From Nitrospirales bacterium (GTDB lineage Bacteria; Nitrospirota; Thermodesulfovibrionia; Thermodesulfovibrionales; Dissulfurispiraceae), in the NCBI GenBank assembly GCA_020846375.1, contig JADLDZ010000275.1, positions 1-6,176 on the forward strand: a stretch of 6,176 bases of DNA, read 5' to 3'. The position numbers and the translations under genes were made by a program. The notes beneath the pieces are model-generated. The model worked only from the letters and a program-made list of their open reading frames with translations. It searched no databases and was not told where the DNA came from. Every line of letters begins with the position of its first letter. The first letter of the stretch is position 1. Positions 4,514-6,176 of this stretch are shown here, one piece after another.

Positions 4514-5377
4514 GTGCTGAAGCTTCGTGACGGCATCGTCGAGTTGTACCGGAAAGTCGCCACTTCCATTCCCACCGATGTGGAAGAGGCACTGAAGAGG
4601 GCGCAGGCGGAAGAAGCCGAACCCCTTGCGCGGGAATCGCTGGATATCATTTTGAAGAACATCTCCCTTGCGCGCACCACTTCCCGTCCCCTCTGTCAGG
4701 ATACCGGCTTCCCCGTTTTCTTCGTCAAGGTGCCGAGGGGGCTGAGCCACCAGCTCATAAAGGATGTCATCCGTGACGCCACCCGCCTTGCCACGCAGAA
4801 GGTGCCCCTGCGGCCGAATGCGGTGAACAGCGTCACCGAAAAAAATACCGGAGATAACGTGGGGGAGCTCTTCCCTCTCATCTATACCGAGGAGATCCCC
4901 GAGCAGACCCTTACCGTGGACCTGATGCTGAAGGGCGGAGGCTCCGAGAACATCGGTCAGCTCTACAAGCTCCCTGCGGTGTTGGAGAGCGGGGAGGGAG
5001 AAGGGGTGCCTGCCGAGCGGGATTTCGAGGGGGTCCGGAAGTGCGTCCTGGATGCGGTCTTCAAGGCGCAGGGGAGGGGGTGCCCTCCGTACACCATCGG
5101 CATCGCCATCGGGGGCGCGAAGGACCAGGTGACCGCCCTGTCGAAACGACAGCTCATGCGGCGGCTCAACGATGTGCATCCCGACGCGGCACTCTCCGCC
5201 TTCGAGACGGGGATTCTCCGGGAGGTTAATGCCCTCGGCATCGGCTCCCTGGGCTTCGGGGGGAGGGCCACCGCCCTCGGGGTCAAGATAGCCGCGGCTG
5301 AGCGCCATCCTGCATCCTATTTTGTCGATGTCTCTTTTGCCTGCTGGGCGAACAGGAGGGGGAGGCTGGTGTGGTAG
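4514..5377 (+). CDS. Class I fumarate hydratase (or tartrate-type hydro-lyase), alpha subunit
   Basis: This 287-residue catalytic subunit belongs to the two-chain [4Fe-4S] class I hydro-lyases, which interconvert fumarate and L-malate in the TCA cycle; the TtdA branch acts on tartrate. The three cluster cysteines are visible: C61 in RPLCQDTGFP, C190 in GRGCPPYTIGIAIGG, and C277 in VSFACWANRRG. Q62 and D63 after the first cysteine, and the LRPNAV segment near R100, correspond to substrate-site residues known in this family. The length is usual for the alpha chain (about 280). The start is GTG at 4514, with AAAGGAGAG at 4502-4510; the codon order VLKLRDGIVELYRK fits family N-termini. The 3' end overlaps the beta gene by seven bases, implying coupled translation and a 1:1 complex. 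The cluster would make the enzyme oxygen-sensitive. Fumarase is the likelier role in a genome with split subunits, but sequence inspection alone does not exclude tartrate dehydratase. Confidence 0.93.
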   Translation: MLKLRDGIVELYRKVATSIPTDVEEALKRAQAEEAEPLARESLDIILKNISLARTTSRPLCQDTGFPVFFVKVPRGLSHQLIKDVIRDATRLATQKVPLRPNAVNSVTEKNTGDNVGELFPLIYTEEIPEQTLTVDLMLKGGGSENIGQLYKLPAVLESGEGEGVPAERDFEGVRKCVLDAVFKAQGRGCPPYTIGIAIGGAKDQVTALSKRQLMRRLNDVHPDAALSAFETGILREVNALGIGSLGFGGRATALGVKIAAAERHPASYFVDVSFACWANRRGRLVW

Positions 5378-6069
5378 AGAAAAAAGCGGGGGGACGCTGC
5401 CCCTGGACCATGGGCAGGGAGAAGAGACGCACCCCGTCAGCGGAGGAAGGACAGGGGCAAGGCGAGGGGGCTCACGGGACGGTTGTGCGGAAGATACACG
5501 TGCCCCTCTCGAAAGAGGATGCCCTGAGCCTCCGGGTGGGCGAGATGGTACTGCTCAGCGGGCAGATGGTGACCGGAAGGGACAGGGTGCACCGGCTCCT
5601 CGTCAGGGAGAGGCCGGGCAAGGAGGAGATCCCTTTTGTGCTGGAAGGGGGAGTGCTCTACCACTGCGGACCCCTTATCGTGAAAGAGGGTGACGCCTAC
5701 CGGTTGATCGCCGCAGGCCCTACCACGAGCATGCGGGTGGAGATGTATGAGGCGGAGGTCATCAGACAGTACGGCATCAGGGGGATTGTCGGCAAGGGGG
5801 GGATGGGGGAGAAGACCCGCGCCGCCCTGCAGGAGGCGGGGGCGGTCTATTTCAATGCCATAAGCGGCGCCGCCGTCTATCTTGCCGACAGGATCAGGAA
5901 AGTGGTGGACGGCTGGAGGGTGGAAGAGTTCGGGGCGCCCGAGGCGATGTGGCTGCTCGAAGTGGAAGACTTCCCGGCTGTCGTCACCATGGATGCCCAC
6001 GGCAACAGCCTGCACCGGACGATAGAAGACCTCTCCCGGGAAAATCTCAGGAAGCTGATCAGAGAATAA
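5371..6069 (+). CDS. Class I fumarate hydratase (or tartrate-type hydro-lyase), beta subunit
   Basis: This 232-residue partner of the preceding alpha chain is homologous to the C-terminal half of single-chain FumA and to TtdB. Family blocks are VPLSKEDALSLRVGEMVLLSG, VTGRDRVHR (R70, D71, H74), GGVLYHCGP, IAAGPTTSMRVEMY (T118, T119, R122), GIVGKGGMG (K142), AVYFNAISGAAVYLA and EVEDFPAVVTMDAHGNSL. The Thr, Arg and Lys residues match the carboxylate-binding positions of class I fumarases. Beta chains usually start just before the VPLS block, so the first 37 or so residues here are an extension rich in Gly, Lys, Arg and Glu with no family counterpart. GTG 5371 is preferred because AGGAGGGGGAGG (5354-5365) precedes it and it overlaps the alpha stop. 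ATG 5410 and GTG 5485 are later alternatives with weak ribosome sites. Substrate ambiguity is the same as for the alpha chain. Confidence 0.92.
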   Translation: MVEKKAGGRCPWTMGREKRRTPSAEEGQGQGEGAHGTVVRKIHVPLSKEDALSLRVGEMVLLSGQMVTGRDRVHRLLVRERPGKEEIPFVLEGGVLYHCGPLIVKEGDAYRLIAAGPTTSMRVEMYEAEVIRQYGIRGIVGKGGMGEKTRAALQEAGAVYFNAISGAAVYLADRIRKVVDGWRVEEFGAPEAMWLLEVEDFPAVVTMDAHGNSLHRTIEDLSRENLRKLIRE

Positions 6070-6070
6070 A

Positions 6071-6081
6071 GGGGGACCCCC
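6071..6081 (+). promoter_or_regulatory. Self-complementary ribosome binding site of the epimerase-like gene
   Basis: GGGGG-A-CCCCC ends at the base before the ATG. The G-run is the only Shine-Dalgarno candidate and can pair with the C-run (four pairs, 3-nt loop). It could therefore be partly hidden unless ribosomes arriving from the beta subunit gene open it. Confidence 0.4.
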
Positions 6082-6176
6082 ATGTTCTTCATTGCCGGAG
6101 CCACCGGTTTCATCGGCTCACACCTGATGCGCAGTCTTGCCGCTGCCCGGCTTGCGGCCCGCTGCCTGGTCAGGAA
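6082..6176 (+). CDS. NAD(P)-dependent epimerase/dehydratase-like protein, N-terminal fragment
   Basis: Only 31 codons are in the window. The start MFFIAGATGFIGSHLMRSLA has the glycine-rich nucleotide loop GATGFIGSH (GxxGxxG) right at the N-terminus. That is typical of extended short-chain dehydrogenases: NAD-dependent epimerases, NmrA-like proteins and the complex I NDUFA9 relatives. LVR at the end of the fragment would be the second Rossmann strand, at the usual distance. The gene begins 12 bp after the beta subunit stop with no promoter between, so it is probably the third gene of the operon. The substrate cannot be told from this fragment. Confidence 0.8.
   Translation, partial: MFFIAGATGFIGSHLMRSLAAARLAARCLVR

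Noticed and set aside
4385..5308. 307-codon open frame on the minus strand
   Set aside because: It is the antisense shadow of the fumarase alpha gene, low in recognisable motifs, whereas the plus frame carries all three cluster cysteines and the family blocks.
5322..5693. Plus-strand 123-codon frame overlapping the alpha/beta junction
   Set aside because: It is a GC-rich shadow, arginine/glycine-heavy, out of frame with the well-conserved beta subunit.

Overview
This window is a moderately GC-rich bacterial chromosome segment. It carries six genes that can be assigned to families and two copies of a hairpin-forming dispersed repeat. The gene content fits a Gram-negative anaerobe or facultative anaerobe of the Nitrospirota or Desulfobacterota type: a NosL-like protein, two-subunit class I fumarase, prepilins of the kind common in those phyla, and GC-rich intergenic double hairpins. 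This placement is inference; the window has no rRNA or other phylogenetic marker.

Region by region. Positions 1-418 (minus strand) hold the N-terminal part of a NosL-family copper-binding protein, cut by the window edge. Positions 419-640 hold its probable promoter and the first copy of a double-hairpin repeat. Positions 641-1087 (minus) encode an OsmC peroxiredoxin with both redox cysteines and a strong sigma-70-type promoter at 1142-1169. The gene-free stretch 1088-1478 also contains a homopurine tract, a small hairpin, a promoter with three TTG-type hexamers spaced exactly 11 bp apart, and a GC-rich potentially folded leader. Positions 1479-4358 (plus) hold three consecutive type IV pilin-like genes. 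The first is a canonical prepilin with a dockerin/EF-hand-like Asp loop, followed by an intrinsic terminator that runs directly into the next promoter. The second is a canonical prepilin and the third has a GspK/PilX-like N-terminus lacking Glu5; both end in a putative-Ig (He_PIG-like) domain and are clear paralogues. The second copy of the hairpin repeat lies between them. Positions 4456-6176 hold a new promoter followed by the overlapping alpha and beta subunit genes of a class I [4Fe-4S] fumarase or tartrate-type hydro-lyase, then the start of a Rossmann-fold NAD(P)-dependent epimerase-like gene in the same operon.

The least ordinary part is 1342-4358: a small pilin-like cluster with no assembly ATPase, secretin or peptidase visible here. 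It combines one possible shaft subunit with two large, cysteine-rich, Ig-tailed subunits, one of which has the N-terminal signature of a filament-tip pilin. My working inference is that these form a tip or adhesin complex exported by a type IV pilus or type II secretion machine encoded elsewhere. The fumarase operon and the minus-strand genes look like ordinary metabolism and stress-defence neighbours.
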